Notes under the pieces: model-generated
The model's database searches: none
Told to the model about the DNA's origin: nothing
What the model saw: only the letters and a program-made list of their open reading frames with translations
Origin: Apiotrichum sp. Y4204
Taxonomy: Eukaryota; Basidiomycota; Tremellomycetes; Trichosporonales; Trichosporonaceae
Length of the DNA stretch: 64,000 bases
Direction: 5' to 3'
Assembly: GCA_025531455.1 (NCBI GenBank)
Contig: JAMYHL010000006.1
Span: forward strand, 1 to 64,000
Translations under genes and position numbers: made by a program
Shown: positions 22,373-32,428 of the stretch, in pieces
How the letters are laid out: each line of letters starts with the position of its first letter
Position numbering within the stretch: position 1 is the stretch's first letter

Positions 22373-23645
22373 ATGTTCGCCACCGCCGCGCGCCAGTCCC
22401 TCAAGGGCCTCATCCCCCCCAAGATCGCCACCCCCGGTGCCGTCGTGCGTACCGCTTCGCGCTCCGCTTGCGCCCCAAGGTCCCATTCCCCCGCTAACCC
22501 CAGTCCTCGGGCGCGACCTCGGTCCGTACCCAGCAGGTCATCGACTTCTACTCGAAGCTCCCCAAGGGCCCCATCCCCGCCTCCGAGCAGGTCGGCGGCC
22601 TCCGCGGCAAGTTCTTCGAGGGCAAGAACGCCTCCGGGTGAGTTTTGTTCATTGTGTGCAGTTAAAGTTGGAGTTGGAGTTGGAGTATCAGCAAGGAGTC
22701 GCCGACTTCTCTTTCAACAACAAACACAAACGCGCGCGCGAGTTGGACCGGCTATCGATCGCGGACAGCGAAAGGGCGCGACGGGAAAAGGATGGGGAGC
22801 GAGGAGGCGGAGAATTAAGAGTCGAGAACCAAGAGACAAGGAGTTACGATCGCGGTTTTGCAGGCCTTCAAACCCTCCGGCTTCGAACGGCCAACGGGCG
22901 TTCTGCATTGAAGGGGGATCTCGATAAGAGGGCTCCTACGTAAGGAATACCTTCCGTTCAGATGCCTTTCATGTCGAGAGGACTTCCGTTCCGAACGCGT
23001 CTCGTTTCGAAAGACCTCATGTCACGAACGATCTCCTTCGACTTCACCTTCCCGCTACGCACATTGGCATTGCGCAGCACATCGGCATGGGCGCAACGAT
23101 AGCGTATAGCACTGTCACCATGTCCGGAGCTTCGAATTACCATGCCGGTGGGGCGTACTCGCCGATCACACCGATAACAACTGCCTTCCTACTCGGCAAC
23201 TGTTTTTGCTCTCCACATGTTCGCCTCTTGTCCCCTCCTGTTCTCTTGCTCTCCCTGCCGACTCCTCCCTATCCGCTGCGACTCAGAACGTATGCTGTTC
23301 TCGCTGAATTCAACCAATGGTCCCGCCGACTCCAGAGTGCTCGTCCAATTCGGCAACCGTCAATCGCGAAGCCTTCTCCAAATGACTCCATCCCAAATGC
23401 CCTTGCACTCCAACTCCGTGCAACGCTCCAACTTCACGCTACACCTCATTCTATCCTCTCCCGGCCTTTGCTAACGTGCTCAGCAAGCCCCTGCTCGCTG
23501 TCATTGGTGGTGTGAGTATTACTGATGTGATGACATCTGGTAGTCGATAGTGTACGTGACTGTACGAGACTGACCGCCCCAGCTCTTCCTCCTAGGCTAC
23601 ACCATAGACTACCAAATGCACCTCAAGCACCACAAGGGCCACTAG
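22373..23645 (+). CDS. ATP17: Mitochondrial F1Fo ATP synthase subunit f
   Basis: Exons 22373-22444, 22504-22637, 23484-23511 and 23583-23645 give 98 residues. The N-terminus MFATAARQSLKGLIPPK is a presequence. The mature part has the subunit f pattern: VIDFYSKLPKGPIPASE, GLRGKFFEGKNASGKPL, then one membrane helix (LLAVIGGLFLLGYTIDYQMHL) and a basic/His tail. Subunit f is in the Fo membrane sector near the dimer interface. Intron 2 is 846 nt, about twenty times the usual size here, yet it ends with a normal CTAAC branch point and CAG acceptor. Exon 3 is only 28 nt. ATP20 lies about 7 kb downstream. Confidence 0.92.
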
Positions 23646-24164
23646 ACGGTTCTGGAGCTCGAGAATGCATGAGAAATAACAAGTTGGTCGGATTGCAGAC
23701 GAGAAACGGTGGTGGTTGTGGAATGTGGCAGTGTGGCAGTGTGGCGGATTCGAGTGTGGCGGATTGGCAGTGTGGCGCATAATTTCGTGGCACACTAATT
23801 CTGGGGGTGTCGGGGGCGCTGGATCCGTTCTGAACTGCAGGAGGAACAGAGAGGAGAGGAGGATGGCTGCAAGTGGAAGAGAGCGCGAAAAGCCAAACTT
23901 GGTAGACTGATAAACAACAACTGATCCGTCCAAGTACGCAAAAGAAATGTGCCCTTACAGAATTCGGAATGGGCGAACAGCCTGCCTTCTTTGTTTGTTC
24001 GAGGGACGCAGACCGCAGCCAAGACGTACAAAGAACGGAAATGCACCATCATCGTGCTGAACTACATATATTATCTCACTATCTTATGTGGTCGCAGCCT
24101 GCTTCTCTCCACCCTTGTCGATTCGCGATTCGTCTTCTCGGACTTGAAAACGCTTGACCACGCC
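23646..24164. other. Convergent intergenic region
   Basis: 3' flanks of ATP17 and the Ala-rich gene. A GTGTGGC-type repeat (about 23730-23780) is present. No gene is seen. Confidence 0.45.
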
Positions 24165-25196
24165 TCACGGATTGATCTCGCCCTCCTCGAGCTCATACTC
24201 CCCGTCGGCATCGGAGCTCGTCTCAGACACAGTAGAAACACCAGTGGCCTCACCAGAGGGAGCGTCCTTGGGGCCATCGGAGGGAGCGTTTGCAGCAACA
24301 CCGGGGGCATCGTACGTGGCATCGCCGGAGGGAGCCTCCGTGGCAGCATCCATGGCAACATCAGAGGGAACGTCCGTGGCAGCACCCATGGCAACATCAG
24401 AGGGAACGTCCGTGGAGGCACCCGTGGCAGCACCCGAGGCAGCACCAGTGGCAGCACCAGTGGCAACATCAGCGACAACACCGATGGCAACACCCGAGCC
24501 AGCACCAGCGACGGTGTGGCGTACATGCTGCACAGCATCACCGGCGCCAGCCAGCACGTGAAGCGCGTCCCCAACGACGCCGTGCGCGCCCGCTACGGCC
24601 GTGGCGTTCCTGACGGCCGCGGCGCGGAACTCTCCCATGTACACGCCCATCGCCATCGCGATGCAGTGGATGAGCTGGCACTCGCACAACTACATTACCA
24701 TCAGTATTAACCTATAACTCGACTCACCCCCGCGAGACGGTGGATCTCTGGCGTCCAGCCAGGAAGCGCGCGCAGTGCGCTGATGGCGTCCATGAGGAAG
24801 GTGGCGATGCGATACCGTCCGACGGCGTACAGATAGGCGTCACGGAACGCGGCGCGGTTCGGGCAAGGGCTGGGGGCGACACAGGCGTCAAAGTACTGGC
24901 TGTACGGCGTGAAGAGGTTTAAAAGTGCGGCCTGGTACCGGTCCACAATTGCTGCACGTTCGGCCTGCCCTTCGGGGCCGAGCGCGCGAACCACTGCGCG
25001 CGTGAGTGCCGACCACGCGTCCCGCATCAACTGGGGTTAGTGAGTTTGTAGGGGGAGTGCTCACGTCCTGCGCGGCGAGAAAGTCGCGGAGCGGGGGGCC
25101 GCCGACGGTGAGGGCGTCAGCTGGGAAGAGCTGGAGAACCTCGGCGAGGGGGAGCGAGGGATGAGCGAGGGTGGGGTTGGACTGCGGCTGGGGCAT
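24165..25196 (-). CDS. Unknown protein with helical N-half and Ala-rich repetitive C-half
   Basis: Exons 25196-25065, 25030-24728 and 24689-24165 join in phase to 319 residues. No family is recognised. Residues 1-145 look globular and helical (PLAEVLQLFPADALTVGGPPLRDFL, YQAALLNLFTPYSQYFDACV, YAVGRYRIATFLMDAISALRALPGW). Residues about 146-195 are Cys/His/Ala-rich. The rest is low-complexity Ala/Thr/Gly/Ser/Asp made of degenerate units around ATDVPSDVAMGAA, ending acidic (EYELEEGEINP). On the minus strand a TATAAA-like element (about 25255-25265) lies some 60 bp before the start. The globular half with Cys-x-Pro-Cys could be a small lineage-specific domain. Exon phases and splice signals make the gene likely; the function is unknown. 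Confidence 0.65.
24250..24520 (-). repeat. Degenerate Ala-rich coding repeats (about 30-36 bp)
   Basis: Imperfect tandem units such as GATGTTCCCTCTGATGTTGC on the minus strand code for VPSDVAMGAA-type segments in the preceding gene. Unit borders are only approximate. Confidence 0.55.
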
Positions 25197-25847
25197 GGTG
25201 GACTTGGAGATGTGGGAGTGGTCGGAGAATGGGGGATGAGGGGACGACAGTCGCTGTTTATAAACCTTCTGCGTTTGTTGTGTTCGGACGGCCACACAGA
25301 ATCATCCATGCACACTTGATTCATTCAATTGTTGTATCGCGTGTATTGTGCTCGCCCCGAGGGCAAGAGAGATGTGTGTCCACAGCCCCGACAGTTTGCA
25401 TGTGCGCTCTGTTTGGAGCTGGCAAGCATTCTCATCTGTTATCACACTATCATCAGTTCTGAGTCCCTCATTCTCCGGCGCCACATCTTGATGAGTGTGT
25501 ACATGCCACTCACAGACCTGATGGTGCCCTGGTGTCTCATACAGTGCTACGGTAATTACATGCAGGCCAAGTCCGATCAGAGAGGAGAACGACCTGTCCA
25601 CTTGGAGAAGCGCTGTCCGATCCCTCGCTCTCGTTACAGGAGAAGGCAGATAGCTGTTGTCATTAGACGCCCTATGAGTTTCATCAGTCTCTACGGCCCC
25701 CCGAACACACTGGAATCCATCCCTAGTTCTGAAACCATGCTGCTCTACTACTGGTATACGTCTCCAGCGGGGTTGCCTGTCGGGGTCGGGGCACTGGGGC
25801 CAAAGTCGTCAAGGTCCTTGGGGCCGACCTTCAAAGCCAGGGGGGAT
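25197..25847. other. Intergenic region between the Ala-rich gene and a nucleotidyltransferase-like gene
   Basis: Promoter side of the Ala-rich gene (TATA-like element at 25255-25265) and 3' flank of the minus-strand gene at 25848. A plus-strand frame across 25329-26099 is mainly antisense to that gene and is not supported. Confidence 0.45.
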
Positions 25848-26963
25848 TTATTTCCTAATAGACATCCCCCGCGTTTCTACGTCGGGCCACTTGGGGCCAT
25901 TGTTGTCGAGCCTATCGTGGCCAAGTTCCAAAAGCCAAGGGAGGTAATCATCATCCAGGAGATACTGAGCACCGTCGAGCTGTATTTCCTCGGCCCAGTC
26001 GAGATACGATTGCCCGTCTTGGCGAACATTCTCCACGCGGTCGCGGAACTCTTCGAGAGCTTCTCGAAACACGGTATCGTCGCGCAGGGCCTCGCGTGAA
26101 ACGTGATACTCGCGCGCTTCCTCTGCTTCTGGAGCCGGCGTGCGAACGCGTTTTGGATCACGAGGAGCTAGCTTCTTTCCACGGAGCTTCGCCACGAGTT
26201 CGTACTCTGTCACCGCGTCGTTGATGCCGCGCTCTCCCGCCAGAATCTGCTGTCGAACCTCGGCGGCGTGATCTCTGTAGCCGGACGAACCCGTGCTCAG
26301 ATTATCATAAAGATGATCAATGTGGCATTGTCGGTTTTCGTAAGTGATTTGATTGATGACCTTTGGGTCGCGTATTGGGAGTCCGTAACGGTAGAGGTAC
26401 CAGAGGTTCCTCTTGACGCAATGGATACCGCCTCGTTTGGCGGCGCCGTCGGGATCCAGAAGATACGTGATGAGAGAGTTGGCGTACTCGCCGATCGTTG
26501 GGAAGACCCACATGTCGCTGTCTGACGGGAAACGCTTGCTATGCGCGTCGACGCTGTATCCCCAATCCGAATCGAGCATCAGGATGACAGTTTGTACCGC
26601 GATGGATGATCCACTTGTATGAGCGTCATAAGGGACCGGCGGAGAGAGCCGCCGCTGAGGAAGAGACGTTGGCTCAAAGTCCTCGAGACTGTGCGTACCA
26701 CGCCAAGGAACGCAGCGGTCCCCTCTGAACGCTATGGCATCTGGAGGCTCCTGGCGCGGAAGAATCCACCACCCGTACTTTTCCAGCTGTGCGACTGCCT
26801 CGTCGAAATCGCGAACGAGCAAGTAGTCGAAGACCACCGGCTCTTTCTGGAAGTAGGTGATATGGTGCTCGGTTGCGCCGTCCAACCAAGTTACACATGG
26901 GATGGACGCGGATTGAAGGATGACGCGCGCCCGGTTGAGAGGATCAAAGTCGTTGACGTTCAT
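25848..26963 (-). CDS. Putative degenerate nucleotidyltransferase-fold protein, fungal family
   Basis: A single exon of 371 residues. The ATG at 26963 was chosen because conserved-looking sequence begins there (MNVNDFDPLNRARVILQSA); upstream in-frame codons look like leader. Residues about 9-65 follow the start of nucleotidyltransferase-like folds: a helix (ARVILQSASIPCVTWLDGATEHHI), then a hydrophobic strand (VVFDYLLVRDFDEAVAQLEKYGWW) where active enzymes carry two Asp residues. Here the second is not clear, so activity is doubtful. The middle (YANSLITYLLDPDG, CVKRNLWYLYRYGLPIRDP) fits the helical part of fungal proteins in this group. The C-terminus is acidic. It is head to head with the secreted nucleotidyltransferase-like gene. 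The assignment is inference from pattern. Confidence 0.68.
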   Translation of the reverse strand: MNVNDFDPLNRARVILQSASIPCVTWLDGATEHHITYFQKEPVVFDYLLVRDFDEAVAQLEKYGWWILPRQEPPDAIAFRGDRCVPWRGTHSLEDFEPTSLPQRRLSPPVPYDAHTSGSSIAVQTVILMLDSDWGYSVDAHSKRFPSDSDMWVFPTIGEYANSLITYLLDPDGAAKRGGIHCVKRNLWYLYRYGLPIRDPKVINQITYENRQCHIDHLYDNLSTGSSGYRDHAAEVRQQILAGERGINDAVTEYELVAKLRGKKLAPRDPKRVRTPAPEAEEAREYHVSREALRDDTVFREALEEFRDRVENVRQDGQSYLDWAEEIQLDGAQYLLDDDYLPWLLELGHDRLDNNGPKWPDVETRGMSIRK

Positions 26964-27717
26964 GGCGATGATGAACGATGTGTGTCGGTGAAGTGACGGA
27001 GATGTAAGACGACTTACAGTACGATGTCCGACAAAGCCAGTTTCTGACCTCGAGGCACTCGTTGGGACTCGTTGGGAAGAGCAAGAGGAGGACCAGTCTG
27101 GCTCGACGTGGAGAGTTATGTAAATCCGGCTTCCCGCGGCCCAGGTTCCAGGAAACATGTAACATGTAACAGGCACGCACAGCTCCTTACGGGCCGGGGG
27201 CGGAAGATTAAACGCTCCGGTGCTTTGGGAGGTCCAATGTGCTGTTTCGTTTTCGTTTTTCTCTCCGCTGCTCGAGAAGAGAGAACTTGAGATCCCATGC
27301 CCCGAGGTGCAATTGCAGTGTTAATAGTACCCCTCGTCTTTGGTTCGAAAGGGGCGCCCAGCAACTATTATACAACATATGTAGTCTCCGAAAGATGAAA
27401 CAATCCACCGATGTGCAGCCGTGAATGTCTCAAGTGCCCAACGGTCCACCTTCATGCACAGGTCTGCCTGGAAGCGCACATCCAGTCCGCACTCAGTCAC
27501 ATATGTGAACTAATGCCAAGGGGAGGTTCACGCTTGTGACAACATGTGTATAGTGTGAGGAGAAGCAAGCTGGCCAAGACAATGTCTCATCGTTTGCGCA
27601 CACTACTTACCATCCCTTGTCGTCCGAGGTGGGTTAGAAGGCTTATATAAATGGCTCAAAGCCGGGTTCTTGTCTTGACAGTCTCGACAAGCACCTCCGG
27701 CAAACTCAACTGTCATC
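26964..27717. promoter_or_regulatory. Divergent promoter region of the two nucleotidyltransferase-like genes
   Basis: A TATATAAA box lies at about 27643-27650, some 70 bp before the start at 27718. A 12-bp perfect palindrome TCACATATGTGA is at 27497-27508. The region is less GC-rich than its surroundings and has no supported gene. Confidence 0.5.
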
Positions 27718-29443
27718 ATGATAGTATTCTCCTACATTTTCATACTGCTTTTGAGCGTCACCGCCTCGTGAGTCCTGGCCGTCATGGGCAGGGTCTGCGC
27801 GAATCCCGTGCGGCAAGACTGACAAACCCAGCGCCACCCCGATTCGACGCGGGATACAACACACCCAACGTACCAACGAGGAAGAACTCTACGCTACCAT
27901 GCACGCAATTAATGAAGTGTTTTCTCAACATAGCTACCAGTACGCGTTCCACGGTGGCGCATCCCTCATGCTACTTGGCCAAAAGGGGAGGACCACTGGC
28001 GATGTCGACCTGAACGTCTTTCAAAATGGGTACACAAACAACGCCAAAAGGACCCTCCTCAACAACAATCCGAGGTTTCGCAAATGGGAGACAGACGCTG
28101 CTGAACAGGAGGCTACGACTATAACGGAGGACATGTCGGAGGAGGACAAGAAGAAAACCAAAGCCTGGAAAAAGCCGAGTTATATTCCACCCACGCTCTT
28201 CTATGATCTCTCCCCTCAGTTTCCGAAGGCGGGTCGAATGGAGATCGACGTTGGAAAGGCAGGATCTGGAGAACCTGACGATGTCCAACTCCGTTCAAGC
28301 AAAGATCTCTATTACGAACAGGGACTTCCCATAGCTCATCCTCGTTATCAACTGAACCGCAAGTGCTACGTTCGCGCCGAAGGTTGGCGAGATGGCAGGG
28401 AAGAAAAAGACGACGCCGATATCAAGTTCATGGTGAAGTGGCTCAAGGATCATAATCAGGGCTACTCCCTCACCGATGTTCCCGAATGCAAAAACGACGC
28501 CACATACCTCCAAGCGGCAGGGCAACAGGCAACAACACATTGCGCTCGTGGGTTAACTGGTCCCGGCGGCAAAGGCGTCAAGGGCGGCAAAGGTGGAAAG
28601 GGAGGAGCCGGAACAGCAGGCGCGGCATGCCCGATGCCCCAGGACACATGCAAGAGGAAGGACAAGAAGACTGGCAAGTGCCTGGACAAGCCGACTGCTT
28701 GTAAGAGGAAGGACAAGAAGACTGGCAAATGCTTGGACAAGCCGACCGCTTGTAAGAGGAAGGACCCGAAGACCGGCAGATGCTTGGACAAGAAGCCCAC
28801 GACAATCGCGTGCAAGAGGAAGGACAAGAAGACCGGCAAATGCCTGGACAAGCCGACTGCTTGTAAGAGGAAGGACCCGAAGACCGGCAAGTGCTTGGAC
28901 AAGCCGACCGCTTGTAAGAGGAAGGACAAGAAGACTGGCAAGTGCCTGGACAAGCCGACTGCTTGTAAGAGGAAGGACCCGAGGACCGGCAAGTGCTTGG
29001 ACAAGCCGACCGCTTGCAAGAAGAAGGACAAGAAGACCGGCAGATGCTTGGACAAGAAGCCTGCGCAGGGCGCGTGCAAGAAGAAGGACAGGAAGACCGG
29101 CAGATGCTTGGACAAGAAGCCCACGACAACCGCGTGCAAGAGGAAGAATCCGAAGACGGGCAAGTGCATGGACAAGAAGCCAGCCGGCGCGACGACGGGC
29201 AAGTGCAAGAACGGCAAGGATCCAAAAACCGGAAAGTGCAAGACCGTTCGCAAGAAGCCCATCCCCAAGAAGCCCAAGAAGCCCAAGAAGCCTCTCACCA
29301 AAAAGCCGAAGAAACCCAAGACGCCAACCACCAAAAAGCCGAAGAAACCCAAGACGCCTACCGCCAAGAAGCCCAAAAGGCCGACCACCGGTGGCCGCAG
29401 TAGCAAGAGGAAGCCGACCAAGGTCCGCAAGGGGAAGAAGTAG
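27718..29443 (+). CDS. Predicted secreted nucleotidyltransferase-like protein with Cys/Lys-rich tandem repeats
   Basis: Exons 27718-27767 and 27832-29443 give 553 residues. Exon 1 encodes a signal peptide (MIVFSYIFILLLSVTAS). Residues about 40-230 form a globular domain with HGGASLMLLGQKGRTTGDVDL at 57-77; this matches the nucleotidyltransferase pattern G-[GS]-x(n)-D-x-D (D74, D76) of AbiEii/MNT-like enzymes. A Gly/Lys linker (GPGGKGVKGGKGGKGG) follows. From about residue 290 come ten clear copies plus one degenerate copy of a 17-residue unit, consensus ACKRKDPKTGKCLDKPT, with two Cys per unit. The last 85 residues are Lys/Pro-rich. Each repeat resembles the NPKTGRC core of the 2-cysteine adaptor domain known from large DNA viruses. 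It may act as a secreted or ER-lumen protein; the function is unknown. Confidence 0.8.
28646..29250 (+). repeat. 51-bp tandem coding repeats (CKRKDPKTGKCLDKP units)
   Basis: Ten well-conserved units of 51-60 bp plus a degenerate eleventh. Adjacent copies alternate KDKKTGK and KDPKTGK, suggesting duplication of two-unit blocks. Units 3, 8 and 9 are extended by one residue triplet (PTTI, PAQG, PTTT). Confidence 0.92.
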
Positions 29444-30463
29444 CGCATCACTGATTCTCTGTGGAGCTGCAACGCAAGGAGAACTCACGATACTCACTGC
29501 TGACCCTGGCTGACACTCTTCTTGTTTGTAACGATGATGTTGACGACACCTCATAGACGTCTGATGGCGACCGGAGGCTGACCCTCGCTTTGATAGTAAC
29601 GGTTGACCATCATGCATAGATGCGTTCGAGCGGTTGAAGCAGTCGATGGCGGCCAAGCTGGAGTGCCTACTGTCGTTGATGATGATGTGGAGCTGCAATT
29701 CGAGGCAAGGGAAGGCGGCAGGAAGAGAACTTAGAGCTGCTAAAGGATTGCCATCTCGGGTACCCCTTGCGCCACATTCTGAATCATGGGCGGCAGCAGA
29801 TCAGCAGATGCCGATCGATCAGTCAATTTATTAACGCGGCCGATCTGCTGTCCTGCTGATCAAGGACGAGGGGTCAGTGCGCTGCCACAAGTGTGACTCA
29901 TTGAGAAGAATTAGAAAAGATGGCTGTCGCGATATATCATCTACCGATAACAGCTGCCCAGCGGGTCGTACCCGTGACAGCCGTCATTCTTCTGGCCTGT
30001 GAGCGTGTCCAGTCTGCTGAAAGCCTTGACCCAAGGGTGGTTGCGAGATCGCTAAAGTGATGTTGGGCTGGGCAAATACTTCTAAACTTCTGGAGTGTGC
30101 TGTGAAACGTACACAGCCCCGTCCGAAACACAATCCACTCCATGAAACACTCACTTCCCATGACCCAGATTGGTGACTACACCTCCATGACACGGGTTGT
30201 CGCCAGGCGTGACATGCACCATTTCGTAGGCAGCACACGCGGCACGACCGCAATCAGATTCTACACCTCCGCCCTCCGTGCAGATATGCATGCTACAGCC
30301 CTGGCGGCCTTTTACGCCTACAATCGGACCCAGTGCAAATGAACGTTGACCCGGCGACGACTGGATTCTTTCTAGGAATGTTGCTCGATTTCCCCGTCAT
30401 CGACAGCGACATGGTCTAACAGATGCCGCGTCTCACCGGAATGGGTCCTCTCCCTCGGGTTGC
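29444..30463. other. 1-kb intergenic region, no gene supported
   Basis: 3' flanks of the repeat protein gene and of ATP20. A GATCAGCAGATGCCGATCGATCAG-like cluster of GATC motifs lies around 29800-29860. A 66-codon frame at 30142-30342 lacks support. Confidence 0.4.
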
Positions 30464-31542
30464 TTAGTGCGCAGACTCCTTGACCTTGTAGCCGACAAGG
30501 TTGCGACGGCCGATCATCTCGCCGATCTTGTAGATGCCGTACGCCTCAACACCCTGGGTGTCAGTTTGGATCAAGGGATAATGGGGCGAATCGAGGGTAT
30601 CCAGTCAGAAAGCGGGATTGGGTTTGGTCTGTTGCGATGAGGAACGGATCTCTCGCTAGAGCTAACAGCTGGACGCGAGCCCTTGCGAGATGAGCTAGAC
30701 CGTCCAGCTCCGGTCTCCAGAACCGGCCCCGTTGCAAAGTATCGGGCGGATCGTAGTGAGACCGCTGGCTCCCCAACATCGTAGCGTCCGCCTTGTTCTC
30801 GGTTGATACCCTCTCTTCTCCATGCTGCCCGGTGCACTCACAGCAACCGCAATCTTGGCCCACTCGCCCGAGGAGAAGGCCTGGCGCCACCAGGCGCCGG
30901 AAGTAGCGCGGGCCCAGATGGTAGCGTAGGCGTTGGCCCACTGCGAGAGCTGGGTGGGGGGAGCGAGCTTCTCGGCCTTGTAGACCTGACGGCACAGCGA
31001 GGTGAAGACGTTGAAGTTGTAGGTCAGGGGTGCGCGGTAGGCTGTGGGTCAGAGAGAGTCAAGGAGACAGTTGCGGGACGCGGCGGGCGAGATGCAAGCT
31101 GCGCGAGGTGTGACGAAGGTGATCTGGTAATGATGTGATGGCCGAAGGGCTGTGTCGTTACAATCACAGCCGCAGCGCACAGCGACCAACGTGCAACAAA
31201 ACCGCAGCGCCTCACACACTAAGGGTGCTGTGTCGGCCTCCGTCTCCGTCTCGGACTCGGCGCGTGCCGGTTCCAAACATGCCAATGATCACAACAATCA
31301 CCCGAACAGCTCGGCAATTCGCACCGTCCCTCGTTGCCCACCTACTCACCGCCGAGAAGGGAGCCCATACGGTCACCGACGGGGCCAGCAACGCGCTTGA
31401 CGGCCTGGGCACCCTGGTTGTAGATGGCCGAGGCCTGGTCGACGGCCTGCTTAACCTGGGGGTTCTCGATGGGGCTCGAGGCCTTGGACGAGTTGGCGCG
31501 GCGGCCGAGGGCGCGGATGGAGCGGGCGATCTGGGGGCGCAT
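30464..31542 (-). CDS. ATP20: Mitochondrial F1Fo ATP synthase subunit g
   Basis: Exons 31542-31350, 31041-30842 and 30553-30464 give 160 residues. The N-terminus MRPQIARSIRALGRRANSSK is a mitochondrial presequence. The family core follows: YNFNVFTSLCRQVYKAEKLAPPTQLSQWANAY, then GVEAYGIYKIGEMIGRRNLVGYK, the C-terminal helix with its GxxxG-like spacing that packs ATP synthase dimers. Subunit g works with subunit e to form dimers and shape cristae. Both introns (308 and 288 nt) are long for this genome. It is divergent from PHO88. Confidence 0.92.
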
Positions 31543-32428
31543 TTTGGTGGGGGCGGAGGGGAGAGGGAAGGGAAGGGAGAGGGGGAAAGAAAGAGGGTCG
31601 GGTTGGGTAAAGCAGAACGGACTGGAGGGAGAGGTGGAGGACGGCGTTGAGAGTGCCCAGGACGGCGTGCGCGACCTCCCGACTGCCGAGCAACCCGTCC
31701 CCAGAGACCCAGGTGCCCAGCCAGCAGTCGGCAGCCAAGGGCCCTTCCTGCCTAGCCCAAAGCTTGTTGCTCTGCACACTTGCTGCAGCCAACAGAGAGA
31801 CGGCAGATTGCGAACCGCTCGGAACACCTCGGCGGAGAGGCGGCCCTACCTCCCGGCAATTGAGAGATTCCACGTTTTGTGGCACTCTCATTATCTTCAG
31901 GGCTGCACCCCCCACGTTCCACTCTCCAACTCGGCGCCAAGCGAAAACGCCATGAGTCCGCCAGCGGAGATCGATCATTGTCCGAGAATGAGCGGCGTTG
32001 TCTTGGTGGCCGGCGTAGTCGCAGTGGCTGGCCTGGCTCTTTCTGCATAACCAATTTTTTTCCTTCCTATGGTGGGCTGAGGAGATCAAGGCCGACGGAG
32101 CCAGACATGGAGATAATGGAGATGTGCAGGTGCGGCGTGCGGCGCAGGGACGAAGAGTGCCATGGTGCCACAGCCCGTTGTGGCCCGCGTGGGGCCACGT
32201 CCCACTTGGCCACCTGAATGCCACCACTACAGTGTCCCTCGCACACGTATTCAGGCTACTCGGGCCCATTATTTCGATAGTCCGCGTCGTGTCGTGCTCT
32301 CCGTCCTTCCATCTCATTCCACCCCCACACTTCTTCTTTCAGGTCTCTTCTCCCCAACTCCCTCTTATTCTTCTTTTCCATCGTACTCTCTCCCTTGCAC
32401 ACTCGTTCGCAACACTCCCTCGGCCGCC
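31543..32428. promoter_or_regulatory. Divergent region between ATP20 and PHO88
   Basis: The ATP20 side (31543-31630) is CT-rich on the minus strand. The PHO88 side (32300-32428) is CT-rich on the plus strand. Both fit leaders. Frames in between overlap on both strands and look non-coding. Confidence 0.5.

Noticed and set aside
28646..29250. CRISPR-like regular repeat array
   Set aside because: The spacing is regular, but the units are contiguous coding repeats without unique spacers, and the genome is eukaryotic.
28553..29698. Long Leu-rich and Ser/Cys-rich frames on the minus strand
   Set aside because: These are antisense shadows of the Lys/Cys repeat array, which keeps one repetitive phase in every frame.
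30142..30342. 66-codon plus-strand frame
   Set aside because: Random-looking composition, no leader and no conserved motif.
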